Shown here: one piece after another, positions 25,769 to 33,925 of the stretch
How the letters are laid out: every line of letters begins with the position of its first letter
Numbering within the stretch: position 1 is the first letter of the stretch
Assembly (NCBI GenBank): GCA_963801035.1
Contig: CAWDDF010000007.1
Span: forward strand, 434,001-498,000
Reading direction: 5' to 3'
DNA from: JACCZX01 sp963801035
Lineage (GTDB): Bacteria > Pseudomonadota > Gammaproteobacteria > Burkholderiales > Burkholderiaceae_F
Length of the DNA: 64,000 nt
Program-made: the position numbers and the translations under genes
Notes under the pieces: model-generated
The model's input: only the letters and a program-made list of their open reading frames with translations
Database searches by the model: none
What the model was told of the DNA's origin: nothing

Positions 25769-27559
25769 TCACGGCAAGACCACGCTGGTCGACAAGCTGC
25801 TGCAGCAGTCGGGCACGTTTCGCGAGAACCAGCAGCTCACCGAGCGCGTGATGGACAGCAACGACCTCGAGCGCGAACGCGGCATCACGATCCTTGCAAA
25901 GAATTGCGCAGTCGATTACGAAGGCACACACATCAATATCGTCGACACGCCCGGCCACGCGGATTTTGGCGGCGAAGTCGAGCGCGTGCTGTCGATGGTC
26001 GACGGCGTGCTGCTGCTGGTCGATGCGGTCGAAGGGCCAATGCCGCAAACGCGCTTCGTGACGCGCAAGGCGCTGGCGCAAGGGTTGAAGCCGATCGTCG
26101 TCGTCAACAAGATCGACCGGCCGGGTGCGCGGCCTGACTGGGTCGTCAATCACACGTTCGACCTGTTCGACAAACTCGGCGCCGCCGAAGAGCAGCTCGA
26201 TTTTCCGGTGGTCTACGCCTCGGCGCTGCACGGCTACGCAGGAACGTCGCCCGACGTGCGCGAGGGCAACCTGAAGCCGCTGTTCGACGCCATCCTGGCA
26301 CACGTTCGCGTGCGTGACGACGATCCCGACAAACCGCTTCAGCTGCAGATCTGTTCACTCGACTATTCGAGCTACGTCGGCAAGATCGGCATTGGCCGCA
26401 TCAGCCAAGGGCGCCTGCGTGCCGGCCAGGAAGTGCTCGTGATGCACGGCCCCGAGGGTGCACAGAACGCGCCGACCACTAAAGGCCGCATCAACCAGGT
26501 GCTGACGTTCAAGGGACTCGAGCGGCAGGTGGTCGACGAAGCCATCGCGGGCGACATCGTGCTGGTCAATGGCATCGACGACATCGGCATCGGCTGCACA
26601 TTGACGCCGGTCGATTTTCCCGATGCGTTGCCATTGCTTCGCGTCGACGAGCCGACGTTGATGATGAACTTTCAGGTCAACACCTCTCCGCTGGCAGGGC
26701 GCGAAGGCAAGTATGTGACCAGCCGCCAGTTGCGCGAGCGTCTGCAGCGTGAACTGAAGTCAAACGTCGCGATGCGGATGCGCGAGACCGATGACGAACA
26801 AATCTTCGAAGTCGCCGGGCGTGGCGAACTGCATCTGACGATCCTGCTTGAAAACATGCGGCGTGAAGGCTACGAGATGGCGGTTGGGCGGCCGCGCGTG
26901 CTGTTCAAGGAAGTCAATGGCGGGCGGCTCGAGCCATTCGAAATGCTGAGCGTCGATGTCGAAGAGCAAAACCAGGGCGCGATCATGGAAGAGCTCGGCC
27001 GGCGCAAAGGCGATCTGCAGGACATGCAGCCCGACGGAAGAGGGCGGGTGCGGCTCGAATATCGAATCCCTGCGCGCGGACTGATCGGATTTCAGGGCGA
27101 ATTCATGACGCTGACGCGCGGCACCGGCTTGATGAGCCATGTGTTCGACGACTACGGTCCGGTACGCGCAGGGCGAAGTCGGCGAGCGCCGCAACGGCGT
27201 GTTGATCAGCCAGGACGACGGTGAAGCAGTCGCGTACGCGCTGTGGAAACTGCAGGAGCGCGGGCGCATGTTTGTCAGCCCGGGCGACAAGCTGTACGAA
27301 GGCATGATCATCGGCATCAATTCGCGCGAGAACGATCTGGTCGTCAATCCGGTGCGTGAAAAGAAGCTGACCAATGTCCGTGCGTCGGGCAAGGACGAGC
27401 ATATCGATCTCGTGACGCCGATCGCGCTTGACTCTTGAATCTGCGGTCGAATTCATTGCAGACGATGAACTGGTGGAGATCACGCCGCACAGCATCCGCC
27501 TGCGCAAGCGACATTTGAAAGAACATGAGCGCAAGCGCGCACAGAGAGAGGCTGCGTAG
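25725..27559 (+). CDS. typA: GTP-binding protein TypA/BipA (reading frame broken by two apparent +1 insertions)
   Basis: A ribosome-associated translational GTPase of about 610 residues once the frames are joined. Frame 1 (25725-27167) has the G1 motif AHVDHGKTTLVDKLL, the ERERGITILAKN switch I, DTPGHADFGGEVER and NKIDRP. Frame 2 (to about 27428) carries GEVGERRNGVLISQDDGEAV and KLTNVRASGKDEH. Frame 3 carries LTLESAVEFIADDELVEITP and the basic tail ending at 27559. Each junction is repaired by removing one base (about 27165-27170 in GTACGCGCAGGG, about 27428 in GCGCTTGACT). All three segments are highly conserved, which argues against real decay. Confidence 0.88.
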
Positions 27560-27608
27560 CTGCCTCTCGCTGGCGCGCCTTGCGCAGTATTGACGACTCC
27601 CTCCCTAG

Positions 27609-27629
27609 CCCTCCCTCCGCGAGGGAGGG
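27609..27629. terminator. Hairpin between typA and the EamA gene
   Basis: CCCTCCCTC pairs with GAGGGAGGG around a CGC loop, a perfect 9-bp stem 49 nt after the typA stop. There is no T-tract on the plus strand, so intrinsic termination is uncertain. Confidence 0.4.
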
Positions 27630-27639
27630 GACTTAACCC

Positions 27640-28628
27640 GTGACAAGCTTGCCGAATTCAGCGCATCGCCGCGCCGTCATCCTGATGATCATCGCGCCGG
27701 CACTGTGGAGCACCGCCGGCGTCGTCACGCGTCATCTGTCGCCTGAGTTGCAGGCGCGACGGGCGCTTCGAGATTACGTTTTGGCGCAGCTTGTTTGCCG
27801 CGGTTTTTGTCGGCGGCTACCTGCTGCTGCAACGTGACTTTAGCGGCGCGCTGCGACGTGCGCGGCGTCGCCGGGCTGCTGTCCGGTTGCATGTGGGCGA
27901 CGATGTTCGTCACTTTCATGCTCGCATTGACGCTGACGTCGACCGCGAACACGCTGATCATGTTGGCAGTCGCGCCACTGATCACGGCGCTGCTGGCGCG
28001 CGCCGTTCTGAAGACACCGATTTCGCCTCGGACCTGGATCGCGATATTCGTCGCAATGGCAGGGATTGCTGCGATGTTCGCCGGCAGCTTGCGCATTGAA
28101 TCCGGTGCCAGCGCTCTGGGCATGCTGATCGCGCTCGGCGCACCAGTGGCGTCAGCGATCAACATTGTTGTTCTGAAGAAGCGCGGGAACGCAGTGGACC
28201 TTGTACCCGCCGTGTTCCTGGGTGGCGTGATTTCGGCGTTGGCAATGCTGCCGTTTGCGCTGCCGTTTATTGCGCAACCGCACGACATCCTGTTGCTTGC
28301 GTTGCTTGGTTTCTTTCAGCTCGGACTTCCGTGCACGCTACTGGTGATTGCAGCGCGGCACTTGTCGGCGACCGAAGTGGCGCTGTTGGCGCTTCTCGAA
28401 GTCGTTCTCGGGCCGCTGCTGGCGTGGGCCGGCGCCGGCGAAGTGGTGACGCGTCATACGCTGATCGGCGGTGCGCTCGTTATCAGCGCGCTCATCCTGA
28501 ACGAGCTCGTCGCACAGCGGCCATCCGCAAGCAAAGGCGGCCGAGCCGCCTTCGCTGCGGTTACGTTAGCCGCGAACGGCGTTTCGCGGCAGCGGCTCAG
28601 CCCACCGAGCCTGGCCTGCGGGTGCTGA
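27640..28628 (+). CDS. EamA/DMT family transporter (reading frame broken by two apparent +1 insertions)
   Basis: Three overlapping frames give one roughly 10-helix drug/metabolite transporter. Frame 1 starts at GTG 27640 and reads VILMIIAPALWSTAGVVTRHLSP. Frame 2 (from about 27764) reads RFEITFWRSLFAAVFVGGYL. Frame 3 (from about 27855) reads VAGLLSGCMWATMFVTFMLAL and continues through a second EamA repeat with ATEVALLALLEVVLGPLLAW. Junctions fall near 27757-27763 and 27848-27856, both in CGCGC-rich tracts. The substrate is unknown. The apparent C-terminus passes through a hairpin and overlaps the 3' end of the opposing lipoprotein gene by 63 nt, so the true end may differ. Confidence 0.75.
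28534..28552 (-). terminator. Hairpin beyond the 3' end of the small lipoprotein gene
   Basis: AAGGCGGC and GCCGCCTT form an 8-bp stem with a 3-nt loop, 14 nt past the stop of the minus-strand lipoprotein gene, with TTTG following on that strand. It also lies within the 3' end of the EamA frame. Confidence 0.5.
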
Positions 28629-28850
28629 AGCGCAGGTCGCGTTGAAACCGCGACCCAATGAGTCTTCCAGACGGAGTCGGACGTTTTGACCGCCGCTTGC
28701 CGCATCGACCCCTTCGACCCGAACGATGCGAAGACCATCATTGCGGGCGAGATTGATGCATTGCTGTTCAGCCGACGAATAGCCGCCTGCCATCTGAGCG
28801 CAACTAGCCAGAGCTACAACCGCGACAGACGCAAAAAGGGAACTTTTCAT
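28566..28850 (-). CDS. Small lipoprotein of unknown function
   Basis: A 94-residue protein with a lipoprotein signal: MKSSLFASVAVVALASC, with lipobox LASC and the lipidated cysteine at residue 17. The mature part contains CINLARNDGLRIVRVEGVD and a C-terminal cysteine (NATCAS), a pattern seen in small Burkholderiales outer-membrane lipoproteins. ATG 28850 has GGAGGA close upstream. A much longer frame continues upstream to 29507, but that part is antisense to the basic-protein gene and is not believed. Likely periplasm-facing; function unknown. Confidence 0.78.
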   Translation of the reverse strand: MKSSLFASVAVVALASCAQMAGGYSSAEQQCINLARNDGLRIVRVEGVDAASGGQNVRLRLEDSLGRGFNATCASAPAGQARWAEPLPRNAVRG

Positions 28851-29028
28851 TGGGTGTCCTCCATGGTGGAGCGAGGACTCTAGAGGGCCAGAAGTTGCCG
28901 CGTACACAGGGTGCGACGAATTGCAGATCGCTGGGTACGAAACGCTCTCAGCCGGTAACGACCATCTAACGCCAGTCGGGAACGAAGGATGCTCCAAGCG
29001 GGCTGCATACGTGTTCATGGAGGTCAAC

Positions 29029-29529
29029 ATGCCTGAGAAAGCAACTCTGGAACGAGCGAAGAAAGATAAGCGCGAAGGCAAGGCTCCGAGCACACAGGCA
29101 GGCGAGTTTGTGCGCGAAGAGATCGAGCACATTCGCGAAGGAAAACACGGGGCGCGATCTGCCAAACAGGCAATCGCGATCGGCCTGTCAAAGGCGCGCC
29201 GCGCGGGTGTCGACTTGCCTCCACCTCCCAAAGGTACAACTTCCGAACGAACTCGACGGAGTGCAGCGAGCGCCCGCAAGGCGGGTCGCACCCACGATGA
29301 CAAGGTTTCGCCGGCGCGATCGCGCGCGGCGCGGCGCGCCCTCGAGGATGAAGGTCGAGCAGCCGCTTCAAAGACGGCGCTCGCGCGGCATGCGCACGCG
29401 GCGGCCGCTGAGAAGACGGCATCTGAACGATCGGCCGCCGCTCGTAAAGCGGTGAAGACAAAGGGTCCGGCGAAGCGCTCGGCAGCTGCACGTAAGGCCG
29501 CCCGCACGCGCGCGCAAAACAGTGCTTAA
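29029..29529 (+). CDS. DUF6496-like Lys/Arg/Ala-rich protein
   Basis: A 166-residue strongly basic protein. The N-terminal part, MPEKATLERAKKDKREGKAP then GEFVREEIEHIREGKHGARS and KQAIAIGLSKARRAGV, matches a domain known as DUF6496 found in many Proteobacteria. The C-terminal half is a histone-H1-like repeat of SAAARKA units (SAASARKA, RSAAARKAVKT, RSAAARKAARTRA). This suggests nucleic-acid binding, which is inference. GGAGG lies 5 nt before ATG 29029. The zinc-ribbon gene follows after 12 nt. Confidence 0.82.
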   Translation: MPEKATLERAKKDKREGKAPSTQAGEFVREEIEHIREGKHGARSAKQAIAIGLSKARRAGVDLPPPPKGTTSERTRRSAASARKAGRTHDDKVSPARSRAARRALEDEGRAAASKTALARHAHAAAAEKTASERSAAARKAVKTKGPAKRSAAARKAARTRAQNSA

Positions 29530-29541
29530 TGGAGGATGCAA

Positions 29542-29775
29542 ATGGCGAAGTGCGACGCTTGCGGTAACGATTACGACAAATCGTTCGAACTACGAAAGGG
29601 TGGCCGGAGCTACACCTTCGACAGTTTCGAGTGCGCGATCCACCTGCTGGCGCCCACGTGCGACCACTGCGGTGTGCGCATCATCGGTCACGGGCTCGAA
29701 AAAGGTCCGCGGATGTTTTGCTGCGATCATTGCGCGGAGCACGAAGGCGTCACGGAACTGCGCGATCGGGCGTAA
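29542..29775 (+). CDS. Small zinc-ribbon / metallothionein-like protein
   Basis: A 77-residue protein with eight cysteines in pairs: CDAC, C (FECAIH), CDHC, CC, and C (DHCAEH), with histidines nearby (HLLAPTCDHCGVRIIGHG). The layout fits two zinc-ribbon-like sites. Close relatives are annotated as hypothetical or prokaryotic metallothionein proteins; a metal-storage role is unproven. ATG 29542 has GGAGG at the ideal distance; another in-frame ATG lies 6 nt upstream. It probably forms a unit with the preceding basic protein. Confidence 0.8.
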   Translation: MAKCDACGNDYDKSFELRKGGRSYTFDSFECAIHLLAPTCDHCGVRIIGHGLEKGPRMFCCDHCAEHEGVTELRDRA

Positions 29776-29815
29776 AGTCCATTAGCGTTTTATCAATCAA
29801 AAAAGGAATCAACGA

Positions 29816-30472
29816 ATGCAATCGTGCAAAGCGCTGCAGCCGCTCTATCGGCTGGCAGCAGGCCTGCTCCTCATTGCCACGTGCTCCAGCGTTGGCGCAC
29901 AGTCCACGCAAGCGGCACCGACGGCACCAGAGCCGACAAAGCAGCTTCGCTCGCCCGATGTCATCTATGTCCCGACTCCACCGGAAGTCGTCGATGCAAT
30001 GTTAAAGGTTGCGGACGTGCGCCGTGGTGACGTGCTGTACGACCTCGGCTCGGGCGATGGTCGCATTCCGATTACGGCCGCACAGAAGTACAACGTGACG
30101 CGTGCCACCGGTATCGAAATCAACCCGGAGCGAATCGCGGAGGCGCAGCAGAATCTGACCAAAGCAGGTGTCGGCGACCGTGTCCGCTTCCGTAACGAAG
30201 ACCTGTTTGAAGCAGACTTTTCAGACGCCACCGTGATAACGCTCTATCTGTTGCCCGCATTGAACGTCAAGCTTCTGCCAAAAATGCTGCGGGAATTGAA
30301 GCCTGGCACACGCATCGTTTCGCACGCCTTTGCGATGGGAGATTGGAAGCCTGAAAAGACGCTGGAAGTCGGCGGCCGATCGGTTTATTTCTGGACAATT
30401 CCGGCGAAGGGTACTGCCGCATTTGCCGCAGCGTCGGCTGCCGCCGGTGCCGGCGGGATCGGCTCCAACTGA
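29816..30472 (+). CDS. Exported class I SAM-dependent methyltransferase-like protein
   Basis: A 218-residue protein with a clear signal peptide (YRLAAGLLLIATCSSVGAQS, about residues 11-30) followed by a Rossmann methyltransferase fold: VIYVPTPPEVVDAMLKVADV, motif I LYDLGSGDGRIPI, acidic residue in GIEINPERIAEA, and FRNEDLFEADFSDATVITLY. SAM is cytoplasmic, so an exported methyltransferase is puzzling; the protein may bind another ligand or remain membrane-anchored. Similar secreted proteins occur widely in Burkholderiales and planctomycetes. No partner gene is obvious. Confidence 0.8.
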   Translation: MQSCKALQPLYRLAAGLLLIATCSSVGAQSTQAAPTAPEPTKQLRSPDVIYVPTPPEVVDAMLKVADVRRGDVLYDLGSGDGRIPITAAQKYNVTRATGIEINPERIAEAQQNLTKAGVGDRVRFRNEDLFEADFSDATVITLYLLPALNVKLLPKMLRELKPGTRIVSHAFAMGDWKPEKTLEVGGRSVYFWTIPAKGTAAFAAASAAAGAGGIGSN

Positions 30473-30510
30473 TCAAAGCAAGTACGCCGCAGTCGCGTCG
30501 CGGTGTATAA

Positions 30511-31008
30511 ATGCGGGCTATGTCGACTGCAACTACACCGCGTGTCAGTCGCTGGCAAGATATCGATTTTAGGGCGGCGCTTCTTGCGGGCCTGCTCGCG
30601 GGCGTCGTCGATCTGTCGCTTCTTGCGGCCACCGCATGGGCGCAAGGCGAGAATGTTTGGGTCAACATGCGCCACACCGCGGCGATCTTGATGGGACCGG
30701 GTGTTCTGCCGCCACCCGCGACCTTCGATCTGCTGCTTTTTATTGTTTCAACGATCGTCCACTTCGGTCTTTCGATGATTTATGGCGTGCTGGTGGCGTT
30801 TTTTGTTGGGAGAGCCAATTGGACGATCGGCCTGATGATTGGTGTCGCGGTCGGCTTTGCGATCTATGTTGTCAACTATTACGTGTTCGCACCGCTTCTG
30901 TTTCCGTGGCTGGTTGAGTCGCGCAGCAGCATGGTGCCGACCTTGATTCATCCGGTTTTCGGCGCGATCGCTGCCGCGGCTTATCTCAAATTGCGGCGCG
31001 CGACCTGA
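30511..31008 (+). CDS. Conserved membrane protein of unknown function
   Basis: A 165-residue protein with about four transmembrane segments (residues about 24-45, 68-92, 97-120, 140-160). Features are RAALLAGLLAGVVDLSLLAATAW at the start, LLLFIVSTIVHFGLSMIYG in the middle and LIHPVFGAIAAAAYL at the end. Starts at ATG 30511 or 30520 are both possible, and neither has a good ribosome site. No function was recognised. Confidence 0.7.
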   Translation: MRAMSTATTPRVSRWQDIDFRAALLAGLLAGVVDLSLLAATAWAQGENVWVNMRHTAAILMGPGVLPPPATFDLLLFIVSTIVHFGLSMIYGVLVAFFVGRANWTIGLMIGVAVGFAIYVVNYYVFAPLLFPWLVESRSSMVPTLIHPVFGAIAAAAYLKLRRAT

Positions 31009-31016
31009 CCTGAGCA

Positions 31017-31045
31017 CAACGCCGCGCGCATCAAGCGCGGCGTTG
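31017..31045. terminator. Bidirectional terminator between convergent genes
   Basis: CAACGCCGCGC pairs with GCGCGGCGTTG around a 7-nt loop, an 11-bp stem lying between the stop codons of two convergent genes (31008 and 31062). T-tracts are weak on both sides. Confidence 0.65.
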
Positions 31046-31061
31046 TCATCTAGCGAGATGA

Positions 31062-31556
31062 CTACAGCGTGACCTTGGCGTGCTGCTTTTCGTCCTCTTT
31101 GGGACGCTCGCCTTTCACATAAGCCTTCGCTGCCTCGAAGACATACTTCAGCCCCTCCGCGCCGGCGTTATCCCAATACTCGCCATGCTGTGCGTTGAAC
31201 TTCAGCAGCGCAATCGACGGATCGGTCCTGCCTTTCGGAAACCAGATCTTCCAGTCTTCCTTGTAAAGGCGATCAATCAACGCCCGATCGCGAACGATCG
31301 TCGCCTCACCGCTCAACGACGCATATTGATTCGAACTCTGGAACGTCAGCGTGACACCGGGATTTGCCTGGATTTCAGCAACCTTCGGCGAATTGATGCT
31401 CGTGACGAAGTACGCGTCGGAATCCGCGCGCAGCTCAGCGATCGCCATCGGTCGCGAATGCATGTGTCCATCGGCCGATTGAGTGACCAACATGGCCGTA
31501 TCGAAATCTTTCAGCAAGTCGTACAGATGTTCATGCGTGTTTGTCGCTCTCGTCAT
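31062..31556 (-). CDS. Pyridoxamine 5'-phosphate oxidase-related / general stress protein 26 family
   Basis: A 164-residue protein with the FMN-binding split-barrel fold. Segments are LLKDFDTAMLVTQSADGHMH then SRPMAIAEL, FVTSINSPKVAEIQANPGVTL and QYASLSGEATIVRDRALI, followed by the W-x-x-x-F-P-G-like WKIWFPKGRTDPSI. The family binds FMN or F420 and is often stress-linked; its substrate is unknown. ATG 31556 is preceded by GGAG and is preferred over the longer start at 31607. It is divergent from the cobalamin riboswitch. Confidence 0.88.
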   Translation of the reverse strand: MTRATNTHEHLYDLLKDFDTAMLVTQSADGHMHSRPMAIAELRADSDAYFVTSINSPKVAEIQANPGVTLTFQSSNQYASLSGEATIVRDRALIDRLYKEDWKIWFPKGRTDPSIALLKFNAQHGEYWDNAGAEGLKYVFEAAKAYVKGERPKEDEKQHAKVTL

Positions 31557-31640
31557 TTCTGCTCCAAGTAGAAACTGCATTGCGTAGTAGCAAAAGAGAA
31601 AAAGCAAGAACGATGCCTCGGCAGCGCTATAGTTGCGGCG

Positions 31641-31850
31641 CGTCAGGTGCCCGCCGGCGAAAGCCTCGGGTGAAACGGGAAGCCGGTGAAGTGAAATCTA
31701 AAGCCGGCACTGCCCCCGCAACGGTGAGTCAGAGTGACGGATCGCGTAATGCGCCACTGCGTCTTCAGACGTGGGAAGGTGCGATCCGATAGCGCGTAGT
31801 TGTTCATTGCACGACGCGCTGCTGACGAGTCCGGAGACCGGCCTGGCGGG
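31641..31850 (+). ncRNA. Cobalamin riboswitch upstream of btuB
   Basis: The conserved elements occur in order: GGTGCCCGCCGGCGAAAGCC, then GGGTGAAACGGGAAGCCGGTG (31668-31688), the B12 box AAGCCGGCACTGCCCCCGCA ending in ACGGTGA (31700-31726), and the closing GAGTCCGGAGACCGGCCTG (31827-31845). The spacing and order are those of the AdoCbl riboswitch. It precedes btuB by about 115 nt and would shut down B12 uptake genes when cobalamin is plentiful. Exact boundaries are estimated. Confidence 0.95.
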
Positions 31851-31963
31851 CGAGCCACCGCATCGTGCGGCGGCTTCAACAACGCGGTCGCGGTGGGCGA
31901 TGGTGTGCAGCCATCGCTGCATCCTCGTCGCTACCCAGCCGTATGTTTTGACGCGGGTGAGCG

Positions 31964-33907
31964 ATGAAAAACAATCTTGGAGTTGGATTTGGCGTGGTGG
32001 TATGCCGCACGTGCATGATTTGCGTGGCAACGTGTTGCAGTGGAAGTGCGTACGCGCAGCAAGTGTCGTCGATCGCGGCGCTGCAGGAGGTGGTCATCAG
32101 CGGCAGCCGTACCGAGGCCACGCTCGCGGACACTGGTTCTGCCGTCAGTATTCTTACCGGCGCCGAACTCGAGCAGCGACAGATCCGTCTCGTCTCCGAT
32201 GCGCTGCGAGCAGTGCCAGGAGTCGCGGTGAGTCGTCAGGGGCCCGTCGGAACCGTCACGCAGGTAAGAATTCGTGGCGCCGAGGCCAATCACACCGTAG
32301 TGCTCATCGATGGTGTCAAGATCAACGATCCGTTTACTTCGGAAGTCGACTTTGCGCATTTACTCGCAGCACAGATCGATCGAATCGAAATTCTGCGCGG
32401 CCCGCAAAGTGTGTTGTACGGCTCGGAAGCAATCGGCGGGGTGATCAGTATCTTTACCAAGCGCGGTGCTTCCGGCGTGCAGGGCGAAGCAGCGCTCGAA
32501 GCCGGATCGTTTTCTTCGATCGATGGTGCGGCTGCAGTGCGCGGCGCAACTGCGACGCTGAACTACGCGCTGTCGGCGTCTGGTTTCAGAACGGACGGCA
32601 CCAACGTTTCGCGTTTTGGTTCCGAGGATGACGGTTATCGCAACGGGACGTTGTATGCGCGTGCAGGCTGGGCGCCCACGTCTACTGCCGCGCTCGACGC
32701 ATCGCTGCGTTATCGGGACAGCCGCAGCATGTTCGATCCGCAGGACTTTGGTTTTCCTCCAGGCCCTACATTTGGATTGGCCATCGACGGTGATCGTCGC
32801 AGCGAAGGTGATCAGTTCGACGCAAGACTGCGGGGCCGGCTAACGACGGGCGTACTCGAGCACCAGCTTGGATTCACGCACACGCAGACTCAGGAAGACA
32901 CTTTTGGGGACGGCGTGTTTACGAACGGATTCGAAGGCAAGCGCGATCGCTTCGATTACCAAGGTACGTGGCGACTCGGTGTGAACGTGCCACAGGCGCT
33001 TACGTTGGCCGTCGAGCACGAGCGGCAGCAGTTCGAAAGCAAAGGACCGACAGCGGCGTCCGCTCAAAGCCAGACCCGCGAAAACGACAAGACAGGTATC
33101 GCCGCGGAGTATCGCGCGCGATTGCCTTCGTTGACCTCGCTAACGCTGTCGCTGCGGCGCGATCACCATGAGCTGTTTGACGACGCAACGACGTATCGCA
33201 TCACCGTGGCGCAGCCGCTTGGACAGCGTGTCAAGCTTCGTGCGAGTTATGGTACCGGCATCGCGAACCCAACATTCTTCGAACTCTTTGGCTTCATACC
33301 GGGCAGCTTTGATCCGAATCCGGACCTCAAGCCCGAAGAGTCGCGCGGATTTGATGTGGGCGCGGACTTCGCCATTGGAGAGCAGGGCCGGCTTTCGCTC
33401 ACGTACTTCGATGCCGACCTCGAAAGTGAGATCAGCACCACATTTGATGTGAACACTTTTCGCTCGAGCGTGGCCAACCTGAGTGGCAACAGCAAACGGC
33501 GCGGACTTGAGGTCGAGGCGCAATACGCGCCAGGCGAGAACCTGACAGTGTGGTTTGCGTATACGTACACTGACTCCAAGCAGCCCGATGGGCAGATCGA
33601 GGTACGCCGTCCTCGACATACAGGTTCGGCCGCGATCACCTACGCGCCGCGCAACGCTTTCGGTTCGCTGACACTCGCGGTCGATTACAACGGCCGCCAG
33701 GAAGATCTTGATTTTCGGCAATTCACGGCGGCGCGTGTGTCGTTGCGTGATTACATGCTGGTTCGGCTGGCCGGCCAATACAACCTCACACCCGATGTGA
33801 GCTTGACGGCGCGCGTCGAAAACTTACTGGATCAGGATTACGAAGAGATTTTTTCGTATCGGCCCAGCGGTCGCGCGTTTTACGCCGGCGTGCAGGCGCG
33901 TTTCTAG
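31964..33907 (+). CDS. btuB: TonB-dependent vitamin B12 receptor
   Basis: A 647-residue outer-membrane receptor. After a signal peptide ending near SAYAQQ (about residue 32), it has a TonB box-like EVVISGSRTEATL, the plug domain (PGVAVSRQGPVGTVTQVRIR, TVVLIDGVKINDP, IEILRGPQSVLYGSEAIGGV) and a 22-strand barrel ending in an aromatic residue (YAGVQARF), as outer-membrane insertion requires. B12 specificity follows from the upstream cobalamin riboswitch and the downstream BtuFCD-like genes. Confidence 0.93.
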   Translation: MKNNLGVGFGVVVCRTCMICVATCCSGSAYAQQVSSIAALQEVVISGSRTEATLADTGSAVSILTGAELEQRQIRLVSDALRAVPGVAVSRQGPVGTVTQVRIRGAEANHTVVLIDGVKINDPFTSEVDFAHLLAAQIDRIEILRGPQSVLYGSEAIGGVISIFTKRGASGVQGEAALEAGSFSSIDGAAAVRGATATLNYALSASGFRTDGTNVSRFGSEDDGYRNGTLYARAGWAPTSTAALDASLRYRDSRSMFDPQDFGFPPGPTFGLAIDGDRRSEGDQFDARLRGRLTTGVLEHQLGFTHTQTQEDTFGDGVFTNGFEGKRDRFDYQGTWRLGVNVPQALTLAVEHERQQFESKGPTAASAQSQTRENDKTGIAAEYRARLPSLTSLTLSLRRDHHELFDDATTYRITVAQPLGQRVKLRASYGTGIANPTFFELFGFIPGSFDPNPDLKPEESRGFDVGADFAIGEQGRLSLTYFDADLESEISTTFDVNTFRSSVANLSGNSKRRGLEVEAQYAPGENLTVWFAYTYTDSKQPDGQIEVRRPRHTGSAAITYAPRNAFGSLTLAVDYNGRQEDLDFRQFTAARVSLRDYMLVRLAGQYNLTPDVSLTARVENLLDQDYEEIFSYRPSGRAFYAGVQARF

Positions 33908-33925
33908 GCCGCCTTGCTGACAGCG

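Noticed and set aside
28851..29507. Upstream extension of the small lipoprotein gene (to 313 codons)
   Set aside because: It runs antisense through the DUF6496-like gene, and the lipoprotein signal with its own ribosome site starts at 28850.
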